Shown here one piece after another: positions 25,913 through 35,118 of a stretch of DNA of 64,000 bases. Origin of the DNA: Virgibacillus sp. 7505 (GTDB lineage Bacteria; Bacillota; Bacilli; Bacillales; Amphibacillaceae). Under the pieces are notes generated by a model. That model did not search any database and was not told the origin of the DNA. It was given only the letters and a program-made list of their open reading frames with translations. Positions within the stretch are counted from its first letter, which is position 1. Each line of letters begins with the position of its first letter. The translations under genes and the position numbers were made by a program. The DNA is taken from positions 62,001 through 126,000 of the forward strand of contig NZ_NPBF01000025.1 in NCBI RefSeq assembly GCF_002272135.1, in the 5' to 3' direction.

Positions 25913-26488
25913 ATGAAGAAAAGAATTATAGAAGAGACTATTAAACTGATAAAAATAAGAGGCTTGTCATTTACGATTTCCGAGCTGGCTCAAATTTTAG
26001 GCACGAGCAAACGAACCATTTACCAGCATTATGATTCCAAGGCTAGTTTGGTTGAAGAAATAATAAGACAGCTTATGCAGCAAATAAAACAAATGGAACA
26101 AACAGTCATGGCAGACGAAAAGCTACATACAGCAGAAAAACTCCGTCGATTGCTGGCGATGCTTCCGGTTGGCTATGGTGTACTAGATGTAAGGCTGTTA
26201 TCAGATTTAAAGCGATATTATTATGAGCAATGGAAAGTACTTGATCAATTCATAAACGAAGAATGGGATTCTGTCAGGAAAATAATAAGTGATGGAGTTA
26301 ACGAAGGAAGTATTCGGCCGATACAGCCAGAGGTTCTAATTGATTTATATATAGGTGCCTTAAACGAAATGTCCGCCAAGAATCAAGAGCAGAGCAGGCA
26401 GATGAACATGCAGGAGAAATTCAGCGAATTAGTTGATATTCTGCTGTGTGGAGTTCTATCTGATGATGGAAGAAAGGTAATGGACTGA
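25913..26488 (+). CDS. TetR family transcriptional regulator
   Basis: 191 residues. The N-terminal helix-turn-helix (FTISELAQILGTSKRTIYQHYDSKASLVEEII) is standard. The C-terminal ligand domain is not of a recognisable class. GAGGGAG lies before the ATG and a dyad overlaps its promoter. It overlaps the YvaD-like gene by one base (TGATG), so the two are coupled, and the pair is probably autoregulated. A similar TetR partner for YvaD-like proteins fits a small stress or drug-response unit. Confidence 0.85.
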   Translation: MKKRIIEETIKLIKIRGLSFTISELAQILGTSKRTIYQHYDSKASLVEEIIRQLMQQIKQMEQTVMADEKLHTAEKLRRLLAMLPVGYGVLDVRLLSDLKRYYYEQWKVLDQFINEEWDSVRKIISDGVNEGSIRPIQPEVLIDLYIGALNEMSAKNQEQSRQMNMQEKFSELVDILLCGVLSDDGRKVMD

Positions 26489-26889
26489 TGAAATATCTTA
26501 AGCCATTTTTTCTCGTAACTGATATTGGCTTCATCATCTACTGGATAGTTACTTATCTGCATATCATCCCAAAAAGCTGGGCATTCAAGGATTACAATAA
26601 TCCCCTAACCATTGCCTGGAACTGGTCTTTTCTCCCGCTTGATATCCTTATCTCCATTACAGGTCTCTATAGCCTCTATTTGTACGAGAAGAATGCCGAA
26701 CAATGGAAAATGATTGCACTTGTTTCCTTGGTTCTTACTTTTTGCTCCGGTCTTCAAGCTATTGCCTATTGGTCTTTTAATGGTGATTTTGATATGTCAT
26801 GGTGGATTATGAATCTCTATTTATTGATTTATCCTATCTTTTTCATCGTACCTCTAGTGAAACAATCAGAAAAGAGGGCTGTTCAATGA
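26488..26889 (+). CDS. YvaD family membrane protein (DUF5360)
   Basis: 133 residues with four membrane helices and short loops. The opening FFLVTDIGFIIYWIVTYLHIIP, the KDYNNPLTIAWNWSFLPLD segment and the WWIMNLYLLIYPIFF ending match the YvaD-like family of Bacillus. Function is unknown. It is translationally coupled to the upstream TetR gene, which probably controls it. Confidence 0.75.
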   Translation: MKYLKPFFLVTDIGFIIYWIVTYLHIIPKSWAFKDYNNPLTIAWNWSFLPLDILISITGLYSLYLYEKNAEQWKMIALVSLVLTFCSGLQAIAYWSFNGDFDMSWWIMNLYLLIYPIFFIVPLVKQSEKRAVQ

Positions 26890-26964
26890 GCAGTTCGCGT
26901 GCTTCCTAACGCATAGTTATTTTCCCTAATATAAGAGCAATCACTAAAGTAAAGGAGGAAAGAC

Positions 26965-27678
26965 ATGTTTTTAAAAAGAGTAAAGCTGCTGCGCGATGGC
27001 AGATTTGATACTGATACCTACCCATTCTCCATACCGGCTATCCGACAACTGGATGAGTTTAATTTCACAAAAGCCGTTACCTTCTTTGTCGGGGAGAACG
27101 GCAGCGGCAAATCGACATTGATGGAAGCAATCGCAGATATATGCGGATTCAACACAGCGGGTGGAGGACGTAATAATACATATGATTTGGAAGCAGCCGA
27201 AGCAGCACTTGCCGATCACATCCGGCTATCCTGGCTGCCGAAGGTGACGAATGGCTTCTTCCTCCGGGCAGAATCCTTCTATCACTTTGCTTCGCATATT
27301 GATGATATAGGATCTATCCATGCCTACGGAGGAAAATCACTGCATCATCAATCCCATGGAGAAGCCTTTCTTTCCTTGTTTGAAAACCGTTTCGGCGGTC
27401 GGGCGATTTATCTGCTGGATGAGCCGGAGGCAGCACTATCGCCGCAGCGTCAGCTTACCTTTCTCCGTATCATCCATGATTTAGAGAGAACAGGAGAAGT
27501 GCAATTTATCATCGCTACCCATTCGCCGATCTTGCTTGGTTATCCAGGAGCTGAGATCCTGCATTTCAGTGAGGAAGGAATTCGGTCTGTGGATTATGAA
27601 GAAACAGAGCATTATCAGATTACGAGAGGTTTTTTGGAGAATAGGGAAGGGTATTTGAAGCATTTGTTTCAAGATTGA
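26965..27678 (+). CDS. ABC-type ATPase, AAA_21-like
   Basis: 237 residues. Walker A GENGSGKST (43-51) and Walker B with D-loop YLLDEPEAALSP (near 148-159), then the switch histidine in IATHSPILLGYPG. The segment between resembles an ABC signature region (GEAFLSLFENRF). Proteins of this class are soluble, without a partner permease, and many act on nucleic acids or in defence. Nothing here points to a specific role. AAAGGAGG precedes the ATG and a terminator follows, so it stands alone. Confidence 0.78.
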   Translation: MFLKRVKLLRDGRFDTDTYPFSIPAIRQLDEFNFTKAVTFFVGENGSGKSTLMEAIADICGFNTAGGGRNNTYDLEAAEAALADHIRLSWLPKVTNGFFLRAESFYHFASHIDDIGSIHAYGGKSLHHQSHGEAFLSLFENRFGGRAIYLLDEPEAALSPQRQLTFLRIIHDLERTGEVQFIIATHSPILLGYPGAEILHFSEEGIRSVDYEETEHYQITRGFLENREGYLKHLFQD

Positions 27679-27689
27679 TAAAGAATACG

Positions 27690-27721
27690 TAAGCCTGCCT
27701 AATTTTAGGTGGGCTTTTTTT
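27690..27721 (+). terminator. Terminator after the ABC-type ATPase gene
   Basis: AAGCCTGCCTAA pairs with TTAGGTGGGCTT (one G-T pair), followed by a T-run of seven. Confidence 0.88.
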
Positions 27722-27778
27722 CTATATGTTGTTCCTGTACAATAAAATGAAAAATATGGAATTTAGGAGGCATGCTTT

Positions 27779-28246
27779 ATGCCAGTCACTTTCAAAGAAA
27801 TGAATACAGAAGAAGTACAGCGTTATATTGAATTTGAAATTCCCAACTATGCGGAGAGTGTATCTGCTAATCTCGGAATCCCAAAAGAAGCAGCTCTCAA
27901 GGATGGGGAGAAACAGCTGCATAATTTATTAACAGAAGAAAACAGAAAGAAAGATCATTATATTGGTAACGTATTTTGTGAAGAGCAGAAAGAGAATGTC
28001 GGCATCATTTGGTACAACATTCAGCGAGAAAGGGACAGGATATTTATTTTTCATATCTACATAGATGAAGCATTCCGGAAGATGGGCTACGCCAGTGCCG
28101 CGCTTACTCTATTAGAAGAGGTAGCGAGGCAAGAAAAGATTGGCGCAATAGCACTTAATGTATTTGCTAACAACGCGGGTGCACAGCATTTATATAGTCG
28201 GTTAGGATACGAGACAGCATCAATGGTGAAGACGAAGAAACTTTGA
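27779..28246 (+). CDS. GNAT family N-acetyltransferase
   Basis: 155 residues. The acetyl-CoA binding region is IYIDEAFRKMGYASAALTLLEEVA and the C-terminal NVFANNAGAQHLYSRLGYET is a standard GNAT ending. The N-terminal helix pair (VQRYIEFEIPNYAESVSANLG) suggests a small-molecule acetylase of the YycN-like kind. The substrate is unknown. It is followed 12 nt later by another GNAT gene, and both precede a DJ-1/PfpI gene, as a probable three-gene unit. Confidence 0.82.
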   Translation: MPVTFKEMNTEEVQRYIEFEIPNYAESVSANLGIPKEAALKDGEKQLHNLLTEENRKKDHYIGNVFCEEQKENVGIIWYNIQRERDRIFIFHIYIDEAFRKMGYASAALTLLEEVARQEKIGAIALNVFANNAGAQHLYSRLGYETASMVKTKKL

Positions 28247-28258
28247 GGTGGGAATGGT

Positions 28259-28687
28259 ATGGATATACGGTTATGTAAAGAGAAGGATGTAAAAGCATGC
28301 GGTGATACCTATTCGAAAGTTTTCAATGAAGCACCATGGAAGGAAGCTTGGACTACAGAATCTGCATTTTCCTATTTGAATGATTTTTATCATACACCTG
28401 GCTTTACGGGTCTAGTTGCGGTAGAGAACGAGGAAGTGATTGGATTTCTCTTCGGTGTAAAAAGGAAATGGTGGTCTGGTGATGAATTCTTTATAAATGA
28501 GATGTGTGTACGAGCTGACCAGCAGAATAAAGGCGTCGGCAAAGCTCTTATGGATCACCTTATTAGAATGACAGATGCAGAGACGATCTCCTTGCTGACA
28601 GACCGTGGGTTACCAGCGGAAAACTTCTATAAAAGATCTGGATTCAAGGAAGTAGAGAGACTCATGTTCCTCAGCAGGGACGTATAA
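28259..28687 (+). CDS. GNAT family N-acetyltransferase (second copy)
   Basis: 142 residues with the GNAT core EMCVRADQQNKGVGKALMDHLIR and a C-terminal LPAENFYKRSGFKEVERL. The N-terminal half (YSKVFNEAPWKEAWTTESAFSYL) resembles aminoglycoside 6'-type and related small-molecule acetylases of Bacillaceae, too weakly to assign a substrate. It is not a close paralogue of the preceding gene. GAGGTGGG lies before the ATG. Confidence 0.8.
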   Translation: MDIRLCKEKDVKACGDTYSKVFNEAPWKEAWTTESAFSYLNDFYHTPGFTGLVAVENEEVIGFLFGVKRKWWSGDEFFINEMCVRADQQNKGVGKALMDHLIRMTDAETISLLTDRGLPAENFYKRSGFKEVERLMFLSRDV

Positions 28688-28712
28688 AACTAGTAGAAAA
28701 GAGGATGCATGA

Positions 28713-29300
28713 ATGAAAAAAACAGTCCTTATCTTTCTTATCGATCAATACGCAGATTGGGAAGCAAGCTATGTAGCGGCGGAACTGCAAGCACCGCATT
28801 CAGAGTATCACGTAAAGACCGTCACGCTGGATGGACAGCCAGTTTCATCTATCGGAGGATTCAGGGTTCTCCCGGATTATAGTTTGGCAGATGTAAAGAC
28901 TATCGACTTTCACATGCTTATCCTGCCTGGCGGAAACACATGGAGGCAGCCTGAAACTGTCCCAGTAAAAGAGCTGGTTGCACTTTGTGTTAAAAACAGT
29001 ATTCCTGTGGCAGCCATTTGTGATGCAACTGTTTTCCTTGGAAGGTATGGTTTTTTGGATAGCAGGAAGCATACGAGTAACAGCCTGGAAAATCTGAAAG
29101 AAGGCGCTCCAAATTATAGGAATGATAGCTATTATATTCATGCGCAATCAGTCCGGGACGAGAACCTGATCACTGCGAATGGGACTGCACCTTTGGAATT
29201 TGCGCAAGATATCTTAAAACTGCTGGCTGTTCGGGAAGACGAGAAGATTGATACGTGGTATAGGTTTTTTAAAGAAGGGTCTATTGCTTTTTCGAAGTAG
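28713..29300 (+). CDS. DJ-1/PfpI family protein (glutamine amidotransferase-like)
   Basis: 195 residues. The nucleophile elbow carries a cysteine in VAAICDATVFLG, preceded by the LILPGGNTW acid region, as in DJ-1/PfpI proteins such as Bacillus YoaZ. Members act as glyoxalases, chaperones or deglycases, so the activity is not fixed. GAGGATG precedes the ATG and a terminator follows the stop. Confidence 0.8.
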   Translation: MKKTVLIFLIDQYADWEASYVAAELQAPHSEYHVKTVTLDGQPVSSIGGFRVLPDYSLADVKTIDFHMLILPGGNTWRQPETVPVKELVALCVKNSIPVAAICDATVFLGRYGFLDSRKHTSNSLENLKEGAPNYRNDSYYIHAQSVRDENLITANGTAPLEFAQDILKLLAVREDEKIDTWYRFFKEGSIAFSK

Positions 29301-29314
29301 GGCGCTTGTCTGTG

Positions 29315-29344
29315 AAGAGGCATTTACTAAATATGCCTCTTTTC
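29315..29344 (+). terminator. Terminator after the DJ-1/PfpI gene
   Basis: AAGAGGCAT pairs with ATGCCTCTT, loop of nine bases, followed by TTC. Confidence 0.75.
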
Positions 29345-29416
29345 TATGGTATATAAGTTAAATATATTGTCGGAATCGTTATGTATGAGCGGATTAATAG
29401 ATAGGGGTGATAGAAT

Positions 29417-31288
29417 TTGCTGTCAAAAAGACAGATTGAAATTCTTGAATTAATGGAACACGTGGACGAGTATACTGGTGAACAGATTGCAGGTATGCTA
29501 GGCGTTACAGCGAGAACAGTAAGAGCTGATATGCGCGTGTTGTCTAGGACGGTATCCAGTTTCGGAGCAGCCATCGATTCGAAAAGGGGGAAGGGTTATA
29601 GACTGATCGTGTATGATCCTAAAGCCTTTAATCGCATGAAACTGGAGACGCAAGAGATGGAGGATCAATCCGACCGTATTGGAAAATTAGCCCTTTTGCT
29701 GTTGCAAAGGAAGACCTTCTTGAAATTAGAGGAAGCAGCAGAAACATTGTATGTTAGTGAATCTACCGTTAAGAATGATCTGAGAGTGCTAAAAAAAGAT
29801 TTGGAATCCAGAGGTCTGGAGGTTATCACAAAGCCTAGATATGGGATACGTGTCATTGGGTCGGAACGACAGCTGAGAAATGTATATCGTTCATTTCTTG
29901 AAGCAGATGCCATTTTGCCTGGGCTTAAGGATAAACGGTATCAAGAGCTTCGGGAGTTGGTAGTTTCAGTACTCAAGGAAGAAGATACATTAGTAACAGA
30001 TATAGGTGTGGATAATCTAGTAATTCATATTTGGATTGCTAGTGAACGAATAGATGCAGGTTTAGTTGCAGATATATCCCAATCGGATAAGGAATCTATT
30101 ACTCGATCGAAGGAATACCAAGTGGCAGAAAAGCTTGCTGAAAGTGTTGGGATTGTACTGGGAGTAGACCTGCCAAAAGATGAGATTGTATACATGACAA
30201 TGCATTTACTAGGAGCCAAGTCGGTTTCTTATGAAGAAAAAGGAGTGGAAGATTTTACGAAGCTAGTGGATCCCCACGTCATGGAAATCTCGACAGAGCT
30301 GCTGCGTATCGTGGATGACCATATGCAGCTTTCGCTTTCGAAGGATAACGAGCTGCTCTGTGGTATTGCTCTGCATCTTAAACCAGCATTGAACCGCTTC
30401 AAATACGGACTCACGATTCGGAATCCAATGCTTTCAGAGATCAAGCAAGCATATCCAGAAGCGTTTGATGCCAGCGTATTGATGGGGAAGAAATTGCAGG
30501 AACTTACAGATGTAGCGATTAATCAAGATGAACTAGGCTACTTAGCTTTGCATGTCGGAGCTGCAATGGAGCGACAAGGAAGTCAGCGTGTGAAGAAACG
30601 AGCTTTGGTCGTATGTGCAACTGGTATAGCTAGTTCGCAGCTCCTGTACTATAAATTGCGAGCCCGATTTAGCGGGAGGATGGAAGTTGCAGGTACGTGC
30701 AGTGCTGCAGATTTACAAAGAAGGTCACTTGAAGATATTGATCTTATAATCAGCACTGTACCGTTGCCGAGTACACTTTCTACACCAATTGTTAACGTTC
30801 ACACGTTACTGCGGGAGTCTGATGCAGGGCAGATTGAACGTATTCTAACAGATAGAAAGCAAACACTCTCAGCCTATATCCGGGCCGATCATATCTTTTT
30901 ACAACAAACCTTTACCAAACGGGATGATGTTTTGCAGTTTCTGGTTGCGGAAATGGAAAATCGCTTCGCGGTCCCATCTAATCTACTGGCACTTATAAAG
31001 GAAAGAGAAGAGATGGCTCCGACATTCCAGGAAAATCTCGTTGCTGTCCCGCATCCTATTTATCCAGTCATGGATGAACCGGTGGTGCTTCTCTGTACGT
31101 TGCAGCAGTCAATTGATTGGGGAGGAAACGAAGTACAAGTCATATTCCTTTTCTGCATACCAAAACAATATAATGAGAGTTTGCAGCAGCTTTATGAAAG
31201 TATGGTCGTTTTCATCGAAGATAGACAGAGAGTGAAACAGCTTATACAAGCACAGGATTCAGCAGCCTGTCTCCCCCTGTTAAGCTGA
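29417..31288 (+). CDS. PRD-containing transcriptional activator with PTS EIIB and EIIA domains (LicR/MtlR type)
   Basis: 623 residues. Two N-terminal helix-turn-helix modules (IAGMLGVTARTVRADMRVL and ETLYVSESTVKNDLRVL) are followed by two PTS regulation domains at roughly 180-390, an EIIB-like domain (VVCATGIASSQLLYYKLRARF, with a cysteine) and a C-terminal EIIA-like domain. Such proteins are switched by phosphorylation from HPr and the cognate EII. The adjacent PTS genes are its natural target. The start is TTG after AGGGGTGA. Confidence 0.88.
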   Translation: MLSKRQIEILELMEHVDEYTGEQIAGMLGVTARTVRADMRVLSRTVSSFGAAIDSKRGKGYRLIVYDPKAFNRMKLETQEMEDQSDRIGKLALLLLQRKTFLKLEEAAETLYVSESTVKNDLRVLKKDLESRGLEVITKPRYGIRVIGSERQLRNVYRSFLEADAILPGLKDKRYQELRELVVSVLKEEDTLVTDIGVDNLVIHIWIASERIDAGLVADISQSDKESITRSKEYQVAEKLAESVGIVLGVDLPKDEIVYMTMHLLGAKSVSYEEKGVEDFTKLVDPHVMEISTELLRIVDDHMQLSLSKDNELLCGIALHLKPALNRFKYGLTIRNPMLSEIKQAYPEAFDASVLMGKKLQELTDVAINQDELGYLALHVGAAMERQGSQRVKKRALVVCATGIASSQLLYYKLRARFSGRMEVAGTCSAADLQRRSLEDIDLIISTVPLPSTLSTPIVNVHTLLRESDAGQIERILTDRKQTLSAYIRADHIFLQQTFTKRDDVLQFLVAEMENRFAVPSNLLALIKEREEMAPTFQENLVAVPHPIYPVMDEPVVLLCTLQQSIDWGGNEVQVIFLFCIPKQYNESLQQLYESMVVFIEDRQRVKQLIQAQDSAACLPLLS

Positions 31289-31326
31289 TAGTTTTCCTAT
31301 GAATGAGGAAAAACAATGTATGTAAA

Positions 31327-31340
31327 TGTAAGCGCTTTTA
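31327..31340 (+). promoter_or_regulatory. cre-like CcpA site before the PTS genes
   Basis: TGTAAGCGCTTTTA lies 37 nt before the EIIC start, in the 88-nt space after the regulator gene. It differs from the consensus only near its 3' end. It implies catabolite repression of the PTS genes. Confidence 0.7.
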
Positions 31341-31376
31341 TAATAGACTCTGGTATAAGCGAAGGGGGAGAGTCAG

Positions 31377-32714
31377 ATGGGCAAGAAAATGGATAAATTT
31401 ACAGGTGCCTTGGAAAGCGTAGCTTATACCATATCCAATCAGAAGCACATAAAGGCGATTAAGCAATCATTCGTCACCTTGATGCCAGTCATTATTGTCG
31501 GTGCGTTTGCAGTCCTGGTCGAGAATATGATTCTGGATCCAGAGACTGGTTTAGCAGCCTTCAGTATGTTTTCATTCTTAGCTGAATTACAAGGAATCAT
31601 GGGCGCAATAAATTATGCGACATTGAACTTCATTACCATTGCAGCAGTGGTACTGATCGGGATAGAGCTTGGGAGAATCAATGGTCACAAATCATTATTC
31701 CCAGGCTTAATGGCCTTGATCTCGTATATCTCTGTCATACCAACAACGGTATTTCTGGAGGTAGACGGTTCTTTGCAGGAAGTGGTCAATGTATTAGCTA
31801 GGGAGTTCTCAGATCCGAAAAGTCTTTTTCTTGGCATGTTCATTGCTCTCATATCTGTAGAGCTGTTCACTTGGTTTTCCAAGATGGATAAACTTACCAT
31901 TAAGATGCCTGATAGTGTTCCATCCAATGTAACGACATCTTTTGCTTCTTTATTTCCATCGATTATCACGGTAACGATTATTGCCAGCTTCGGGTTTGCC
32001 TTCCATCGTCTGACAGGAATTTATTTGCATGAAGCAGTCTACAACCTGATACAGCGTCCCTTGGAGTCTGCTATCCAAGGGTTACCAGGAATCTTACTGC
32101 TTATGTTCGTAGCTCAATTCTTCTGGGTGATCGGTATCCATGGAAACCAGATGATCAAGCCGATCCGGGAACCGCTTTTGCTCGGGTCTATAGCAGTCAA
32201 TATGAATGCTTACGCTGCCGGTGAGGAAATACCGAATATCATCACGATGCCTTTCTGGGATGTTTACATGAATATCGGAGGCTCCGGTGTCACAATTGGA
32301 CTTCTAGCTGCGATATTCATTGCCGGGAAAAAGCAGGAGATGCGCAGTATTGCAAAGCTATCCGCAGGACCGGGTGTGTTCAACATTAATGAGCCTGTCA
32401 TTTTCGGTGTACCTGTCATGCTTAATCCAATTCTGGCGATTCCATTCATCATTACTCCGTTAATTACGGGTACAATTGGGTATATCGCAACATTTATCGG
32501 ATTTGCAGATAAAGCTGTCGTCATGGTTCCTTGGACAACGCCGCCGATCATTAATGCATGGTTATCTACAGGCGGCAGCTGGGGAGCGGTTGTTACCCAA
32601 TTGATTTGTATAGCTGCTTCCATTTTGATATACCTGCCTTTCATTTTCATCGCGAATCGCACCCGCAGAATAGATGAAGGCAACAAAGATGAAAGTAGTG
32701 CCAAGATAGTGTAG
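31377..32714 (+). CDS. PTS EIIC, lactose/cellobiose (chitobiose) family
   Basis: 445 residues with about ten membrane helices. FAVLVENMIL, GAINYATLNFITI, FWVIGIHGNQMI and FNINEPVIFGVPVMLNPILAIPF are hallmarks of the EIIC-Lac family. It is the sugar channel. GGGGGAG precedes the ATG. Cargo is a beta-disaccharide or related aryl glucoside, as for CelB or LicC; no glycosidase is encoded alongside to narrow it. The EIIB gene follows after a 116-nt gap containing a small GTGTA/TACAC dyad. Confidence 0.9.
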   Translation: MGKKMDKFTGALESVAYTISNQKHIKAIKQSFVTLMPVIIVGAFAVLVENMILDPETGLAAFSMFSFLAELQGIMGAINYATLNFITIAAVVLIGIELGRINGHKSLFPGLMALISYISVIPTTVFLEVDGSLQEVVNVLAREFSDPKSLFLGMFIALISVELFTWFSKMDKLTIKMPDSVPSNVTTSFASLFPSIITVTIIASFGFAFHRLTGIYLHEAVYNLIQRPLESAIQGLPGILLLMFVAQFFWVIGIHGNQMIKPIREPLLLGSIAVNMNAYAAGEEIPNIITMPFWDVYMNIGGSGVTIGLLAAIFIAGKKQEMRSIAKLSAGPGVFNINEPVIFGVPVMLNPILAIPFIITPLITGTIGYIATFIGFADKAVVMVPWTTPPIINAWLSTGGSWGAVVTQLICIAASILIYLPFIFIANRTRRIDEGNKDESSAKIV

Positions 32715-32830
32715 GTAATGAATTTTATTACACTGTCATTCATCGAATTTAAACAGACGGCACATGTTGAAGTACATGCAAGGCTACTGAACTGTGCAGA
32801 TAAGGAATACAAATAATAGGGGGTAACAGT

Positions 32831-33163
32831 ATGAAGCGAATTTTACTAGCCTGCTCAGCAGGTATGTCAACATCGATGGTTGTATCTAAGATGAAAAAGG
32901 CAGCAGATGCTTTAGGAGAAGAGCAAGAGTATTATATTTATGCTATCCCGGAAGGGGCAATAGAAGAAGAATTGCAGGCACATCATGATGAAGTGGTTGT
33001 CATCATGTTAGGTCCTCAGGTTAGATTTGCTAAACGAGCGACAGAAAAACGAGCAGCACCATATGGTATTCCCGTGGATGTAATGGATGTAAAATTGTAT
33101 GGCACTGCTGATGGAGAGAAGTTATTGGAAAAAGCGCTGCAGTTAGCAAGTCAGCGACAATAG
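32831..33163 (+). CDS. PTS EIIB, lactose/cellobiose family
   Basis: 110 residues. The phosphorylated cysteine is Cys8 in ILLACSAGMSTSMVV, the diagnostic P-loop of EIIB-Lac. It carries phosphate from EIIA to the incoming sugar at EIIC. It lies between the EIIC and EIIA genes and is 12 nt from the latter. Full length and intact. Confidence 0.92.
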   Translation: MKRILLACSAGMSTSMVVSKMKKAADALGEEQEYYIYAIPEGAIEEELQAHHDEVVVIMLGPQVRFAKRATEKRAAPYGIPVDVMDVKLYGTADGEKLLEKALQLASQRQ

Positions 33164-33175
33164 GGAGGGGCTCTG

Positions 33176-33523
33176 GTGAAAGAGACATTAGAAGAAATGC
33201 AGCAGGCTGCCTTCCAGATCATCGCCCATGCGGGGGATGCTCGCAGTCATTACGTAGAGGCCATGCGATTGGCTAGAAGCAGGGATTTTGAGGGAGCAAA
33301 ATCTGCAATGGCATCAGGAGATAAAGCATATAACCAGATTCATAAAGTGCATGTTTCCTTTATTCAAAGAGAAGCAACAGGGGAAATGCTGCCATTTTCA
33401 CTGCTTCTTGCACATGCGGAGGATCAGATGTTATCGAGTGAAACTATCAAGATAATGGCGAGTGAATTTTTGGCACTGTGTACAGAGTTACTTCCGGTCA
33501 AAATTGATCAACACTCAAAATAA
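33176..33523 (+). CDS. PTS EIIA, lactose/cellobiose family
   Basis: 115 residues. The phosphorylated histidine is His80 in FSLLLAHAEDQM, and the N-terminal IIAHAGDARSHYVEAM is typical of the trimeric helical EIIA-Lac proteins. A GTG start follows GGGAGGGG. It is the final gene of the PTS unit and is followed by a terminator. Confidence 0.92.
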   Translation: MKETLEEMQQAAFQIIAHAGDARSHYVEAMRLARSRDFEGAKSAMASGDKAYNQIHKVHVSFIQREATGEMLPFSLLLAHAEDQMLSSETIKIMASEFLALCTELLPVKIDQHSK

Positions 33524-33531
33524 TAGAAAGC

Positions 33532-33566
33532 AATAGACTCAAGCCAATTGGTTGAGTCTATTCTTC
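33532..33566 (+). terminator. Terminator after the PTS genes
   Basis: AATAGACTCAA and TTGAGTCTATT form a perfect stem with a nine-base loop, followed by CTTCATTT. A TATAAT follows at 33606-33611, so the next gene has its own promoter. Confidence 0.82.
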
Positions 33567-33648
33567 ATTTACAGTAAACGACTAAATTTTCAGAATTATA
33601 AATGTTATAATGAGGGGTGAACAATTCCACTATCAGGAGGAACCTCTA

Positions 33649-35064
33649 TTGCAAACAAGTCATGATCTGTACACGGAAATATCGAAAATTCTGGAAGGCA
33701 AAAGAAACAAGCTGACTGCTGTCAGCGATCGAATATGGGATTTTGCGGAGACGAGATACGAAGAGGTTCAATCTGCGGAAATACTAGCGATGACTTTGGA
33801 AGAAGAAGGTTTTGAAGTAGAGCGAAATGCAGGTGAGATTGAGACTGCATTTGTTGCTAGCTTCGGAAGCGGGGAGCCTGTCATTGCATTCCTAGGCGAG
33901 TATGATGCATTGTCTGGTTTGAGCCAGCAGGCAGACAGCGCAACAAAGGATCCGATAGAAGAAGGCGGCAACGGACATGGCTGCGGACATAACCTGCTTG
34001 GCACAGGTGCGATGGCTGCTGCGATTGCAGTAAAGCAGCTTATGGAAGAAACCGGGCTGGAAGGAACAGTGCGGTATTATGGCTGTCCGGCAGAAGAAGG
34101 CGGAGGCGGGAAGGCTTTTATGGCCCGAGCAGGTCTTTTCAATGATGTGGATGTGGCACTGACTTGGCATCCATGGGATGAAAATCAGGTCTATCATGCT
34201 AGAATGCTAGCAACATGCCAAGTGTATTTCCGTTTTACCGGTACAAGCAGTCATGCAGCATTCAGCCCGCACCTCGGCAGAAGTGCATTGGATGCAGTAG
34301 AGCTGATGAACATCGGTTCCAACTTCCTTAGGGAGCATATCATTCCAGAAGGGCAGCTGCATTACGCAATTACGGATGCTGGTGGGATGAGTCCCAATGT
34401 TGTTCAGCCAAATGCGGAGGTACTTTACAAAATCCGTGCCCCGAAAATGGGTCAGGTCGAAGACATTCTCGAGCGCGTCAAAGACGTTGCAAGAGGAGCA
34501 GCCTTGATGACAGGTACCAAATTGGAAATCAAATTCGATGCTGCTTCAGCGGATTTGATTCCAAATGAAACGCTAGGAAAGCTGATACATAAGCATTTGG
34601 AAGCAACCGATGCACCAACTTATTCGGAAGAGGAATTGGCATTTGCCAAAGAGGTACAGCAAACATTCAGCGCTGAAGAAAAAGCTGTGATACAGAAAAA
34701 TGATAATAAAGTGATTGCACAGGGTATTCTAGACTTCCCTCGAGTACCAGGCTTCTTCAAAGGATCGACAGATGTTGGTGACGTCAGCTGGCTTGTCCCG
34801 ACAGGTCAGATCTATGTCACCACTTGTGCTTATGCAACACCGTTCCATAGCTGGCAGCTTGTTACGCAAGGGAAAACATCCATCGCCCATAAGGGAATGC
34901 TGTTCACAGGTAAAGTTTTAGCAGCATCAGCGGTTGAATTGCTGGAAAAGCCAGAGCTGCTTGAAGGAATAAAAGCAGAGCACCAGGCTAATCTTGAGGG
35001 AGAAACGTATAGATCACTGATACCGTCTGATACAAAACCAGCTCCTATAAAAAGAAAAAAATAA
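33649..35064 (+). CDS. M20 family amidohydrolase/peptidase (AbgB-like)
   Basis: 471 residues from the TTG at 33649, which has AGGAGG eight bases upstream; an upstream in-frame ATG at 33610 lies within the promoter and is unlikely. Metal ligands are visible in FLGEYDALSG, GHGCGHNLLGTGA and YGCPAEEGGGGKAFMARAG, and a late histidine in ATPFHSWQ. It resembles p-aminobenzoyl-glutamate hydrolase subunit B and other M20D amidases, which cleave N-acyl or aromatic amides. It has its own TATAAT promoter after the PTS terminator, so a link to the PTS sugar is not certain. Confidence 0.8.
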   Translation: MQTSHDLYTEISKILEGKRNKLTAVSDRIWDFAETRYEEVQSAEILAMTLEEEGFEVERNAGEIETAFVASFGSGEPVIAFLGEYDALSGLSQQADSATKDPIEEGGNGHGCGHNLLGTGAMAAAIAVKQLMEETGLEGTVRYYGCPAEEGGGGKAFMARAGLFNDVDVALTWHPWDENQVYHARMLATCQVYFRFTGTSSHAAFSPHLGRSALDAVELMNIGSNFLREHIIPEGQLHYAITDAGGMSPNVVQPNAEVLYKIRAPKMGQVEDILERVKDVARGAALMTGTKLEIKFDAASADLIPNETLGKLIHKHLEATDAPTYSEEELAFAKEVQQTFSAEEKAVIQKNDNKVIAQGILDFPRVPGFFKGSTDVGDVSWLVPTGQIYVTTCAYATPFHSWQLVTQGKTSIAHKGMLFTGKVLAASAVELLEKPELLEGIKAEHQANLEGETYRSLIPSDTKPAPIKRKK

Positions 35065-35118
35065 TCTAAAGAAGGCATTTCCGAGGAAATGTCTTCTTTT
35101 TTTATGCAAGTTATGCAA

